Shown piece by piece: positions 1 to 9,944 of a stretch of 64,000 nt of DNA. Source of the DNA: Acetobacteraceae bacterium H6797 (GTDB lineage: Bacteria; Pseudomonadota; Alphaproteobacteria; Acetobacterales; Acetobacteraceae); contig JADFCQ010000004.1 in NCBI GenBank assembly GCA_015223225.1, positions 62,001-126,000 of the forward strand. Reading direction: 5' to 3'. The position numbers were made by a program, and so were the translations under genes. Each line of letters starts with the position of its first letter. Position 1 is the first letter of the stretch. The notes under the pieces were generated by a model. The model did no database searches. It was not told the DNA's origin and saw only the letters and a program-made list of their open reading frames with translations.

Positions 1-777
1 ATCGTCGGCTACGGCAATATCGGCAGCCAGCTCTCGGTGATCGCGGAGGCGCTCGGAATGCGGGTCATCTATTTCGACACCATCCCCAAGCTGCCGCATG
101 GCAATGCCTCGCCCGTCTCTTCCCTCACGGAGCTTCTCACCGCTTCGGATGTGGTCTCGATCCACGTGCCCGAGACCCGCGAGACGGAGAATATGATCGG
201 CGCCGCCGAGATCGCCGCCATGAAGAAGGGCGCGATTCTCATCAATAATGCCCGCGGCCGCGTCGTTGATCTTGACGCCCTGGCCGAGGCAGTGCGTGAC
301 GGCCATATCGGCGGTGTTGCCGCCGACGTCTTCCCGGAAGAGCCGAAGCGCAACGGCGACAAGTTCGTCTCTCCCCTCCAGGGCCTGCCGAACGTGATCC
401 TGACGCCGCATATCGGTGGCTCGACGGAAGAGGCCCAGGAGCGGATCGGCGAGGAAGTCGCCCGCAAGCTGATCGATTACTCGGATACCGGCGCCACGCT
501 CGGGGCGGTCAACTTCCCCGAGGTCCAGCTCCCGGCCCGCCCGCATGGCACGCGCTTCATGCATGTACACCGCAACGTGCCGGGTGTTCTCGCCGCGCTG
601 AACGACGCCTTCCGCCACCACAAGCTGAACATCGGCGCCCAGTTCCTGCAGACCGATCCGGAAATCGGCTACGTGGTCGTGGATGCCGATAAGGTGCCGG
701 ACCCGGATGCGGTGCTGGCTGATCTCCGCGAAGTGCCGGGCACCATTCGGGCGCGCCTCCTCTACGAACGCCACTGA
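1..777 (+). CDS. serA: D-3-phosphoglycerate dehydrogenase, 5' end outside the window
   Basis: Oxidises 3-phosphoglycerate to 3-phosphohydroxypyruvate with NAD, the first step of serine synthesis in the cytoplasm. The reading frame is open from base 1, so only the last 258 residues are visible. They open with the Rossmann motif GYGNIG, followed by the catalytic set seen in this family: Arg in NNARGRVVD, Glu in DVFPEEP and His in TPHIGGS. The last ~80 residues (from VNFPEV) form an ACT domain, the usual site of serine feedback inhibition. The visible length after the GxGxxG motif matches the short, E. coli-like SerA. A strong hairpin follows the stop codon, then the peptide ABC operon. Confidence 0.93.
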   Translation: MVGYGNIGSQLSVIAEALGMRVIYFDTIPKLPHGNASPVSSLTELLTASDVVSIHVPETRETENMIGAAEIAAMKKGAILINNARGRVVDLDALAEAVRDGHIGGVAADVFPEEPKRNGDKFVSPLQGLPNVILTPHIGGSTEEAQERIGEEVARKLIDYSDTGATLGAVNFPEVQLPARPHGTRFMHVHRNVPGVLAALNDAFRHHKLNIGAQFLQTDPEIGYVVVDADKVPDPDAVLADLREVPGTIRARLLYERH

Positions 778-802
778 GCGTCCGTCGGGCACGGTAATCC
801 GC

Positions 803-835
803 CTCGTCACCCCTTGTAAGAGAAGGGGGGACGAG
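803..835 (+). terminator. Hairpin between serA and the dpp operon
   Basis: CTCGTC-A-CCCCTT pairs with AAGGGG-G-GACGAG around a 7-base loop. This gives 12 pairs with one A:G mismatch. There is no T-run after it, so it may be a Rho-assisted 3' end or an intercistronic stabilising hairpin rather than an intrinsic terminator. Confidence 0.4.
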
Positions 836-866
836 GGCAGGCTGCGCCGGTCTGGAGGACCTCACC

Positions 867-2456
867 ATGCTCACTCGCCGCTCGATGCTGGCCGCCGCGG
901 CAGCCGCTGCGTCTCTTAACTACGCCAAGCTCGCCCTGGCCGACACGCCGCCGGGCGTGCTGGTCATGGCCATGCAAATCGACGACATCGCCAGCGGCCT
1001 CGACCCGGCGGAGAGCTTCGAATTCTCGGGCGGGGAAGTGATCGGCAACGTCTACCGCAAGCTGGTCACCAATACCGAGGGCAAGCCGGGCACGCTGGAG
1101 GGCGACCTCGCGGAGACCTGGACGGGCAATCAGGAAGGCACCGAATTCACCTTCAAGCTGAAGAGCGGCCAGGTCTTCGCCTCGGGTAAGCCGGTCACCT
1201 CGGCGGATGTGGTCTATTCTTTTCAGCGCGTCGTGGCCCTGAACAAGAGCCCGGCCTTCATCATCAACCAGTTCGGCTTCACCAAGGATAATATGGCCGA
1301 GCGGATTACGGCGCCGGACGCCAGCACCGTGGTGCTGAAGACGGCCGAGCCGACCGCCATTACCTTCCTACTCTTCTGCCTTTCGGCCGCTGTCGGCAGC
1401 ATCGTGGAGAAGGCCGCAGTCGAGGCCCAGGCCAAGGATAACGACTACGGCAATGGCTGGCTGAAGCAGAATTCCGCCGGCGGCGGCGCCTATACACTGC
1501 GGAGCTGGCAGGCGAGCAACAGCATCATGCTGGATGCCAATTCCTACAATCAGCCGAAGATCCGCCGCGTCATCATCCGCCATGTGGCGGACCCCTCGGC
1601 GCAGTTGCTCGGCCTGAGCCGTGGCGATTTCGATATCGTCCGCAATCTGGCCGCCGACCAGATCACGCAGATCCGCAGCGACGACAAGTACAAGATCATC
1701 ACGCAGCGCCGCGCGAACCTGCTCTATCTCTCGCTGTCGCAGAAGAACCAGTATCTGGCCAAGCCCGAGGTCCGGCAGGCCATCAAGATGGCGCTGGACT
1801 ATGACGGCATCCAGAAGAACATCGTCCCCACGACCTTCGCGGTCCATCAGGCCTTCCTGCCCGAGGGCCTGCCCGGCGCGCTGACGGCCAAGCCCTTCAA
1901 GCAGGACATTGCCGGCGCCAAGGCGCTGCTCGCCAAGGCCGGGCTACCGGACGGGTTCGAGGTATCCTTCGACTACACCTCCTCGGCGCCTTATTCGGAT
2001 ATCGCCCAGGCCATCCAGGCCAATCTGGCGCAGATCGGCGTCCGCCTGCGCATGCTGCCCGGCCAACAGGGCGCGGTGATCACCAAGACCCGCGCCCGCC
2101 AGCATGAGATCGCCATGGTTCGCTGGGGCAGCGACTATTTCGATCCGCACAGCAACGCCGAAGCCTTCAGTGTGAATGCCGACAATAGTGACGGGGCCCG
2201 CAACCGCACCCTCGCCTGGCGCGCCAGCTGGGAAATTCCCGAGCTGACCAAGCGCACCATGGCGGCGGTGAAGGAATCCGATCCCCAGAAGCGCATCGAG
2301 ATATACGAGGCCCTGCAAAAGGATCACCAGCAGCAGAGCCCCTTCGTGATCATGCTGCAGGAAATCCAGAACGCCGTGACCAGCGCCAAGGTGAGCGGCT
2401 TCGTGGTCGGCGTCATGAGCGACCAGACCGGTTTCAGCAAAACCACCAAGAGCTGA
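867..2456 (+). CDS. Peptide/oligopeptide ABC transporter substrate-binding protein (SBP_bac_5)
   Basis: A 529-aa periplasmic binding protein of the DppA/OppA class. It begins with a basic, RR-containing signal peptide (TRRSMLAAAAAA, probable cleavage after ALA near residue 25), which resembles a Tat signal. The body has family features, including ETWTGNQEGTEFTFKLKSGQVFASGKPVTSADVVYS-like sequence around residues 90-115 and the canonical length. A GGAGG ribosome-binding site lies 8 bases before the ATG. It is the first gene of a five-gene operon with two permeases and two ATPases. It should capture a short peptide or a similar cationic ligand, but the ligand cannot be read from sequence. Confidence 0.92.
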   Translation: MLTRRSMLAAAAAAASLNYAKLALADTPPGVLVMAMQIDDIASGLDPAESFEFSGGEVIGNVYRKLVTNTEGKPGTLEGDLAETWTGNQEGTEFTFKLKSGQVFASGKPVTSADVVYSFQRVVALNKSPAFIINQFGFTKDNMAERITAPDASTVVLKTAEPTAITFLLFCLSAAVGSIVEKAAVEAQAKDNDYGNGWLKQNSAGGGAYTLRSWQASNSIMLDANSYNQPKIRRVIIRHVADPSAQLLGLSRGDFDIVRNLAADQITQIRSDDKYKIITQRRANLLYLSLSQKNQYLAKPEVRQAIKMALDYDGIQKNIVPTTFAVHQAFLPEGLPGALTAKPFKQDIAGAKALLAKAGLPDGFEVSFDYTSSAPYSDIAQAIQANLAQIGVRLRMLPGQQGAVITKTRARQHEIAMVRWGSDYFDPHSNAEAFSVNADNSDGARNRTLAWRASWEIPELTKRTMAAVKESDPQKRIEIYEALQKDHQQQSPFVIMLQEIQNAVTSAKVSGFVVGVMSDQTGFSKTTKS

Positions 2457-2462
2457 TCCTCA

Positions 2463-3473
2463 GTGCAGAGACTGAAATCGCTCGCCGCGACAGCGGCGAG
2501 CGTTCCCATCACGCTATTCGGTCTGGCCCTCGTCACCTTCCTCATCGGCCGGGTCATGCCGATCGACCCTGTTCTCGCCATTGTGGGCGACCGCGCGCCG
2601 CAGGATGTCGTGGCCCGCGCCCGGCTGGAACTGGGGCTCGACCAGCCGCTCTATATCCAGTTCTGGCGCTTCCTCGGCCAGCTTCTGCATGGCGATCTCG
2701 GGCGCAGCGTGATGACGCAGAACCCCGTCACGACCGACATCGTCAATTTCTTCCCCGCGACCTTCGAGCTTGCCACGGTCGCCATCATCGTGGCGGCGAT
2801 CATCGGCATTCCGCTCGGCGTCTGGGCGGCAACGCGGCAGGGCAGCTGGATCGACCAAGCCATCCGCGTCTTCTGCCTAGCCGGCCATTCCCTCCCCGTC
2901 TTCGTGTTGGGCCTCGTGTCACTGCTGCTTTTCTACGCGACGCTCGGCTGGGCGCCCGGCCCAGGCCGACAGGGGATCGTCTATGAGGGCATGGTCGACG
3001 TCCATACCGGGATCCTGACCATCGACGCCCTCATCGCGAATGACTGGGGCGCCTTCTGGGACGCGCTCGCGCATCTGGCGCAGCCGGCAGGGATCCTCGC
3101 CTTCTTCAGCCTCGCCTATATCGCCCGCATGACGCGGGCTTTCATGCTGGCGGAACTGGGCAGCGAATACGTCATCACCGCCCGGGCCAAGGGCCTCTCC
3201 AGCGCGAGGATCATCTGGCGCCATGCCTTCCGCAACATCTCCGTCCCCCTCGTCACGGTGCTGACCCTGACCTATGCGGGGCTTCTCGAAGGCGCTGTCT
3301 TGACGGAAACCATCTTCTCCTGGCCGGGCCTCGGCCAATACCTGACCGTCTCGCTGCTGAACGCCGATATGAACGCGGTGCTGGGCGCGACGCTGGTGGT
3401 CGGGCTGATTTACGTTATTCTCAACCTCTTCGCCGATCTCTGCTACCGGCTGCTGGACCCGCGCGTGCGATGA
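2463..3473 (+). CDS. Peptide ABC transporter permease, DppB type
   Basis: A 336-aa inner-membrane permease of the BPD_transp_1 superfamily. It starts with GTG 6 bases after the binding-protein stop. The N-terminus has the DppB/OppB pattern (LIGRVMPIDPVLA, then LGLDQPLYIQFWRFL), followed by several hydrophobic segments. The EAA-like cytoplasmic loop that docks the ATPase lies near YVITARAKGLSSARIIWRHAFRN. The sequence ends with the usual LLDPRVR. The stop codon overlaps the next start by 4 bases, so expression is probably translationally coupled. Confidence 0.93.
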   Translation: MQRLKSLAATAASVPITLFGLALVTFLIGRVMPIDPVLAIVGDRAPQDVVARARLELGLDQPLYIQFWRFLGQLLHGDLGRSVMTQNPVTTDIVNFFPATFELATVAIIVAAIIGIPLGVWAATRQGSWIDQAIRVFCLAGHSLPVFVLGLVSLLLFYATLGWAPGPGRQGIVYEGMVDVHTGILTIDALIANDWGAFWDALAHLAQPAGILAFFSLAYIARMTRAFMLAELGSEYVITARAKGLSSARIIWRHAFRNISVPLVTVLTLTYAGLLEGAVLTETIFSWPGLGQYLTVSLLNADMNAVLGATLVVGLIYVILNLFADLCYRLLDPRVR

Positions 3474-4368
3474 GCGAGACGTCCCTTCGCCAATGGCTGC
3501 TGACCGATACGCCCAGCTCGCGCCGCCAAGCCGTCTGGGGTGAACGCTACAAGACATGGCTCGCCTTCCGCCGGCATAAGCTGGCGCTCTTCGGCCTGGC
3601 CATCGCCGTGCTGCTGATGCTGGTGGCACTCTTCGCCCCGCTGATCGCCACGCATGATCCTGGGATGCAGGACCTCGGAAACCGCCTTGCCAAGCCCTCC
3701 GCCGCGCATCTGCTCGGCACCGACGAGCTGGGGCGCGACGTTTGGTCGCGAATTGCCTACGGGGCCCGCATCACGCTCGGCATGGTGGTCGCGGTCGTGC
3801 TGCTGGTGGCGCCTGTCGGCCTCTTCCTCGGCTGTATCGCCGGCTATTACGGCGGCATCGTCGATCGGCTGCTGATGCGGGTGACCGACGTCTTCCTGGC
3901 CTTTCCGCGACTGATCCTGGCCCTCGCCTTCGTCGCGGCCCTCAAGCCGGGGGTGGAAAGCGCGGTCATCGCCATCGCGCTGACGGCCTGGCCGCCCTAT
4001 GCGCGCTTGGCACGGGCGGAGACCATGACGATCCGGCGCACCGATTATATCGCCGCGATGAAGATGACCGGCGCATCCTCCGCGCGCATCATCCTGCGGC
4101 ATGTGGCGCCCATGTGCCTGCCCTCGCTCGTCGTGCGCGTGACGCTCGACATGTCCTCCATCATCCTGACGGCCGCGGGCCTGGGCTTTCTTGGCCTCGG
4201 CGCGCAGCCGCCGCTGCCGGAATGGGGCACGATGATCGCCTCCGCCCGCCGCTTCATCCTCGAGCAATGGTGGGTACCTATGATCCCGGGCATCGCCATC
4301 TTCGCCGCCTCCCTCGCCTTCAACCTGCTCGGCGACGGGCTGCGGGACGTGCTGGACCCGAAGCAGCG

Positions 4369-4372
<4 letters not shown>
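3470..4372 (+). CDS. Peptide ABC transporter permease, DppC type
   Basis: A 300-aa second permease of the importer. It has the characteristic N-terminal helix (KLALFGLAIAVLLMLVALFAPLIA) and then HLLGTDELGRDVWSRIAYGAR, a DppC/OppC signature. The EAA loop is around YIAAMKMTGASSARIILRHVAP, and the C-terminus is NLLGDGLRDVLDP. The start overlaps the dppB stop by 4 bases, and its own stop overlaps the next ATG. It would form a heterodimeric channel with the DppB-type subunit. Confidence 0.93.
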
Positions 4373-5207
<835 letters not shown>

Positions 5208-5211
<4 letters not shown>

Positions 5212-5954
5212 TCACCGCGCAGGACCTGCATATTCATCTGGGCGGCAATCACATCCTCCGGGGCGTGTCCTTTGAGGTAGCCGCCGGCTCCACCTTCGGC
5301 CTCGTGGGCGAAAGCGGCTCGGGAAAATCGACCGTGCTGCGAGCGATCGCGGGTCTTATCCCGGGGGTCGAGGGAAAGCTCACCGTGGATGGTCGCCTCC
5401 TGGGCGCGAAGCGGGACAAGCGCTTCTACCGCCAAGTGCAGATGGTCTTTCAGGACCCGTACGGTAGCCTTCATCCCAGGCAGACGGTCGACCGCATTCT
5501 CAGCGAACCCCTCGCCGTCCACGGGATCGGCGAGGCGGATACCCGGATCGCCAGGGCCCTCGCCGAGGTGGCCCTGCCCTCCTCGGCACGCTTTCGCTTC
5601 CCGCACCAACTTTCCGGCGGCCAGCGTCAGCGCGTCGCGATCGCCCGGGCGCTTATCATCGACCCGGAAATCCTGCTGCTCGACGAGCCGACCAGCGCCC
5701 TCGACGTCTCGGTTCAGGCCGAGGTGCTGAACCTGCTGGCGGATATCTCAGCGGCCCGGCGGATCACCTCGATCCTGGTGTCGCATAACCTGGCCGTGGT
5801 CGCGCATCTCTGCCGGGAAGTCGCCGTGATGCAGGGCGGCCAGATCATCGAGACCATCACGAGCGAGGCGCTACGGGCCGGCCAGGCGTATCATGAGCAT
5901 ACGCAACAGCTCATCGCACTGTCGCATGACCTGGAAGGGCCCGCGCCAGTATGA
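5208..5954 (+). CDS. Peptide ABC transporter ATP-binding protein, DppF type
   Basis: A 248-aa second ATPase of the importer, overlapping dppD by 4 bases. Walker A is GESGSGKST. The QMVFQDPYGSLHPRQTV segment is diagnostic of DppF/OppF. The signature is LSGGQRQR, and Walker B is LLLDEPTSALD followed by SHNLAVV. It is slightly shorter than most DppF proteins because the C-terminal zinc-cluster-like tail is minimal. It is the last gene of the operon; a GC-rich hairpin lies about 40 bases downstream. Confidence 0.92.
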
Positions 5955-5993
5955 ATCGTCCGACTATATAAAGGAAAATTTCCTGGAGGACGC

Positions 5994-6021
5994 GGGCGGC
6001 GCCACGATAGCGACGCCGCCC
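5994..6021. other. GC-rich hairpin downstream of the dpp operon
   Basis: GGGCGGCG pairs perfectly with CGCCGCCC around a 12-base loop, 40 bases after the DppF-type stop. There is no T-run. It could mark the operon's 3' end or stabilise the mRNA. The rest of the 258-base gap (5955-6212) contains no gene I can support. Confidence 0.35.
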
Positions 6022-6212
6022 GGGGCGGATTTCCGCCATTAATGCATCGTCTCCCGCGCGCCGTCCCTGTCACCGGCTTGCGCGCTCCTGATAATGCGAG
6101 CGACGGCTTATGCCAAGGGTCTGAGCCGGATTTTTGAGCAATACCAATAGCAGCAGCGGTCGCCTTTGCAGCGCCCAACGCCATATGCTCAAAAGTTAGG
6201 CAACAGGAATGC

Positions 6213-7010
6213 TCAGCGCCCTTTGAAGTCCGGCTTGCGCTTCTCCATGAAGGCGCGCCGGCCCTCCCGGTAATCCTCGGAATCGAAACATGCGGCGATG
6301 GCTTCGTCCACAGCCCCCATCTCCCGAAGCGAAGCATCGGTGATTGCTGCCGTCACCGTGAGCTTGGCTGCCCGCATCGTCAGCGGGGCATTGGCGGCGA
6401 GAGTCGAGGCGAGCTTGTTCACCACCTGCTCCAGCTGCTCGACTGGCACGGTGCGGTTGACGAGACCGATGCGCTGCGCTTCGGCGGCGTCGATGCGCTC
6501 GCCGCTGTAGAGCATCATGCGCGCATGGGCCGGGCCGACGAGGCTGGTGAGCAGCGAAACCATGTCCATCGTATAGGCAATGCCGAGCTTGGCCGCGGGA
6601 ATGCCGAACTGCGCATCGTCTGCCGCGATTCGGAGATCGGTGTTCATCGCGATACCGAGCCCTCCGCCGAGGCAGAAGCCCCGGATCGAGGCGATGACTG
6701 GCTTGGGGAAGGCCGCGAGGCGGCGGCGGCCGGAGGAGGTGATCTTGTCGTATTCGCGCTGCGCATCGAAATCGGCGCGGTTCTTCTCGAACTGGCTGAT
6801 ATCCGCCCCGGAGACGAAGGCCTTATCCCCTGCGCCCGCCAGCACGACGACGCGAACCTCAGGGTCGGCCTCGAAAGCATCCAGGCTCTCGACCATGCCA
6901 GCCCACATTTCGACGGACATGGCATTACGCTTCTCGGGTTGGTTGAATACCACCCGGCCGACACCGTCGGTCACGCTTGCCAGAATCTTGCCGCCAGCGC
7001 GTTCGATCAT
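6213..7010 (-). CDS. Enoyl-CoA hydratase/isomerase family protein
   Basis: A 265-aa crotonase-fold protein. The start is set by AGGAGG about 9 bases upstream of the ATG at 7010; longer reading upstream is not needed. The oxyanion-hole segments are present: AFVSGADISQF near residue 67 and GFCLGGGLGIAM near residue 112. The segment that in classical hydratases reads PE(V/I)-x-LG, carrying a catalytic Glu, here reads PAAKLG. The usual Glu144-type acid/base is therefore absent, and simple hydratase activity is doubtful. It is a single gene with no clear pathway partner, facing a divergent DUF1194 gene. Confidence 0.85.
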   Translation of the reverse strand: MIERAGGKILASVTDGVGRVVFNQPEKRNAMSVEMWAGMVESLDAFEADPEVRVVVLAGAGDKAFVSGADISQFEKNRADFDAQREYDKITSSGRRRLAAFPKPVIASIRGFCLGGGLGIAMNTDLRIAADDAQFGIPAAKLGIAYTMDMVSLLTSLVGPAHARMMLYSGERIDAAEAQRIGLVNRTVPVEQLEQVVNKLASTLAANAPLTMRAAKLTVTAAITDASLREMGAVDEAIAACFDSEDYREGRRAFMEKRKPDFKGR

Positions 7011-7124
7011 CACGTTCTTCCTCCTGTGGCGCTGAAGCGCCTCAATGCTTTGTCGGCCTAAAGCCCGTCGTTGGAAAGAGGATGGCAGGCGAGATCGTCC
7101 TGCCCGGAAAGGAGTTGCTGAGAC

Positions 7125-7748
7125 GTGCAGAAGGTCGATCTGGCGCTGTGCCTTTCCGTCGATGTCTCGGCGAGCATCGATTATGACGAATTCGGCCTGA
7201 TGATCGGCGGCTACGCGACGGCTTTCCGGGATGGCGAGATCCGCGCCGCCTGCCTGGCCGGCCCCGAGAAAGGCGTCGCCGTGGCGATGGTTTTCTGGTC
7301 CTCGCCCGGAGAGCGCGAGGTGGTACTCCCCTGGCATCGGATCGGTAGCGAGGAAGAGGCGGAAAGGGTTGCGAGCGCCATCCAGAATGCCCCTCGCCTG
7401 CCCTCGCCCGGCTCGACCGCGCTCGGGGATGGCATGTTGGCTGGGCTCGCCCTGCTCGGAAACTGCCCCGCCGAAGCGACGCGGCTCGTGATGGATGTGT
7501 CGGGTGACGGCAAGCACAATATCGGCCGCCTGCCCGGCCCCGTGCGGGACCTGGCGGTGAGCGGCGGCATCACTATCAACGCCATCGCCGTGTTGAACGA
7601 GGAGCCCGACCTCGTGGAGCATTACCAGACGGAGGTGATCGGGGGCCCGGGCTGCTTCGTGATGAGTTGTGCCGATTACGCCGATTTCGTGGAGGCCATC
7701 CGCCGGAAGCTGCTTCGCGAAATCCAGGGCGACCCCCTGATCGTCTGA
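7125..7748 (+). CDS. DUF1194 (von Willebrand factor A-like) protein
   Basis: A 207-aa protein starting at GTG with AAGGAG about 12 bases upstream. It opens with LALCLSVDVSASID, a metal-ion-dependent adhesion site (DxSxS) typical of vWA folds. The later DVSGDGKHN segment and the TALGDGML segment supply further MIDAS residues. DUF1194 proteins are usually short vWA proteins with a signal peptide; here no clear signal peptide is visible, so the protein is probably cytoplasmic. The function of the family is not established. It is monocistronic and lies just upstream of tRNA-Glu. Confidence 0.8.
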   Translation: MQKVDLALCLSVDVSASIDYDEFGLMIGGYATAFRDGEIRAACLAGPEKGVAVAMVFWSSPGEREVVLPWHRIGSEEEAERVASAIQNAPRLPSPGSTALGDGMLAGLALLGNCPAEATRLVMDVSGDGKHNIGRLPGPVRDLAVSGGITINAIAVLNEEPDLVEHYQTEVIGGPGCFVMSCADYADFVEAIRRKLLREIQGDPLIV

Positions 7749-7851
7749 GCCGCTTCGTTGCGACAGAGGAAATGCAACACAAAGACTAGACGCGAATCAG
7801 TGAGCGTTGTAGTTGGGCGGCACAGCACACCTCCGGGTGAGCAACAGGCCT

Positions 7852-7927
<76 letters not shown>

Positions 7928-7941
7928 TCTCCCACGCGAAG

Positions 7942-8244
7942 TTAGTCATCTGTCTGAACCGCCGGCTTAACGGGCGACTGTGGGCCACCGCGCGTTTCGT
8001 CTTCGGGGCCGATGAACTTCGGCTCTTCGGCGAGAGTCACTGTCTGCGCGGCCGGGTGCGAAAGCTCGGCGCCGAGAATGGCTTGCCGAATACCAACGAG
8101 TTCGTCGGCGCTGCGCTCAGCCGCAGTTTTCCATTGCGGGTTCGAGGCAAAGACGGGGTTCGACGCCAGATCGCGGATCATTCGCCCGATGAACCCTGCC
8201 AAATATGCTGCTTCCTGCCGCTCGTTCGTCTCGCTTGCTCTCAT
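7942..8244 (-). CDS. Small hypothetical protein
   Basis: A 100-aa, mildly acidic, soluble protein that I do not recognise. A good ribosome-binding site (GCGAGGAG, 7-8 bases before the ATG) supports it. The N-terminal 60 residues look helical (EAAYLAGFIGRMIRDLASNP). The tail is Pro/Glu-rich and probably disordered. It is convergent with tRNA-Glu, ending 14 bases from the tRNA's 3' end. It has no membrane segment or signal peptide. Confidence 0.6.
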   Translation of the reverse strand: MRASETNERQEAAYLAGFIGRMIRDLASNPVFASNPQWKTAAERSADELVGIRQAILGAELSHPAAQTVTLAEEPKFIGPEDETRGGPQSPVKPAVQTDD

Positions 8245-8426
8245 TTGAGTGCTCCTCGCTCACTGGAACTTGTTGATTTAAGGCAAGTTTGAGGCAGGAA
8301 AGCTCCCTGGAAACACAGCTGCGCCATCCCATCAACACAAGGCGCAACCACATGGGTGCGTGAGCGTTGCCGCTCAGACTGTAACCCAAGCCGCCCGCGT
8401 TCCGGCTGATTCAAGGAGGCGCCCGC

Positions 8427-9944
8427 GTGCTCCGACGTGACATCCTGCAAACTTTCATTTCCGCCGGCACGGCCCTGACCGGCATTACACCCGCCCTGGC
8501 AGAACCGCCGGCCGAACAGCCCTTCGATGGCGAAACGCCTCGGCGCATTGCCCGCGAACTGGCGCAGAAATCCTACAGCGCCCCCAGTACTGACCTGCCC
8601 AAGGCCCTGAACGATATGAGCTACGACGAATATCGTCGTATCCGCTTCGATCCTCAGCGCGCTCTCTGGAAAAACGAAAACCTGCCCTTTCAGTTGCAGG
8701 CCTTCCATCGTGGCTTCCTCTACCGGAGCCGCGTCGACCTTTTCGAAGTGTCGAATGGCAAGTCCCGCCCGATTGCCTATAGCCCCGACCTGTTCATCTT
8801 CCAGAACGTCACGCGCCCTGATCCGGCCGATCTGGGCTTCGCCGGCTTCCGCCTGCATGCGCCGATCAACCGGCCCGACTATTTCGACGAAGTCTGCGCC
8901 TTCCTCGGCGCGAGCTATTTCCGCGCCGTCGGCAAGGATTTGCTCTACGGCCTCTCGGCCCGTGGTCTCTCCATCCGGACGGGCGATGCGGCGGGCGAGG
9001 AATTCCCCGCCTTCCGCACCTTCTGGATCGAAAAGCCGCGCGAGGGCATGAACGGCATCACCGTCCATGCGCTGCTGGATAGCGAAAGCGCCACCGCAGC
9101 CTATCGCTTCTTCATCAAGCCGGGCGAGGACACCGTCTTCGACGTTGAATCGACCGTCTTCCCGCGCGTGGACATCCCGACGGCCGGCATCGCGCCTCTG
9201 ACCAGCATGTTCATGTTCAACGCTAACAATCGGAACCGCTTCGACGATTATCGCCCCGCCGTGCATGATTCCGACGGACTGATGATGGCGACGGGCCGCG
9301 GCGAGCAGGTCTGGCGCCCACTAGCCAATCCGCGCGAGCTCCAGATCTCTGTGCTCGGCGATATCAACCCGCGTGGCTTCGGCCTGATGCAGCGGGCACG
9401 GGGCTTCTCGGATTTCGACGATCTCGAGGCCCGCTACGAGCGTCGCCCCAGCCTCTGGGTCGAGCCGATCGGCGACTGGGGTGAAGGCGCTGTGCATCTG
9501 GTCGAGATTCCGACGACGACCGAAATCCACGACAATATCGTCGCTTTCTGGCGTCCCAAGGACACGCTGAAGGCCAAGGGCGAATATCGCTACACCTATC
9601 GCCTGCATTGGCTGCCGCAGCACCTCGGCAATGGCGGCCTGGCCCGCCTCGTTTCCACCGCATCGGGCAATGGCTGGACGCAGGGTGCTCGTCTCTTCGT
9701 TCTGGAAGCCCAGGGCGGAAAGCTCGCCGATATCCCGCCCGATACCGAGCTCAAGGCAGTCGTGGAAGCCGGGGGCGCCAAGATCGCCAATGTCGTGGTC
9801 CACCCGAACCCGGAGACGAAGGGCTGGCGGCTGAATTTCGAGATGACGCCCGGCAACAGCAAGCTCGTGGAACTGCGCGCCCAGTTGCAGAACGCTGATG
9901 GCCAGCCGCTGAGCGAGACCTGGATCTATCGATGGACGGCGTGA
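8427..9944 (+). CDS. opgG: Glucan biosynthesis protein, MdoG/OpgG family
   Basis: A 505-aa periplasmic protein needed to build or release osmoregulated periplasmic glucans. The GTG start follows CAAGGAGG. The N-terminus has RRDILQTF plus a hydrophobic stretch ending TPALA, a signal peptide that could be Tat-type, as in the paralogue OpgD. The MdoG domain starts around residue 33 (FDGETPRRIARELAQKSY) and includes conserved stretches such as YDEYRRIRFDP, AYSPDLFIFQN and FGLMQRARGFSDFDDLEARYERRPSLW. The next gene, opgH, overlaps its 3' end by 13 bases, so the two form a coupled operon. Confidence 0.93.
   Translation: MLRRDILQTFISAGTALTGITPALAEPPAEQPFDGETPRRIARELAQKSYSAPSTDLPKALNDMSYDEYRRIRFDPQRALWKNENLPFQLQAFHRGFLYRSRVDLFEVSNGKSRPIAYSPDLFIFQNVTRPDPADLGFAGFRLHAPINRPDYFDEVCAFLGASYFRAVGKDLLYGLSARGLSIRTGDAAGEEFPAFRTFWIEKPREGMNGITVHALLDSESATAAYRFFIKPGEDTVFDVESTVFPRVDIPTAGIAPLTSMFMFNANNRNRFDDYRPAVHDSDGLMMATGRGEQVWRPLANPRELQISVLGDINPRGFGLMQRARGFSDFDDLEARYERRPSLWVEPIGDWGEGAVHLVEIPTTTEIHDNIVAFWRPKDTLKAKGEYRYTYRLHWLPQHLGNGGLARLVSTASGNGWTQGARLFVLEAQGGKLADIPPDTELKAVVEAGGAKIANVVVHPNPETKGWRLNFEMTPGNSKLVELRAQLQNADGQPLSETWIYRWTA

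Noticed and set aside
6132..6194. TTTTGAGCA and TGCTCAAAA, a 9-base inverted pair 45 bases apart after the dpp operon
   Set aside because: Looks like possible element ends, but there is no open frame or flanking duplication between them. Chance or a weak folded 3' end is enough to explain it.
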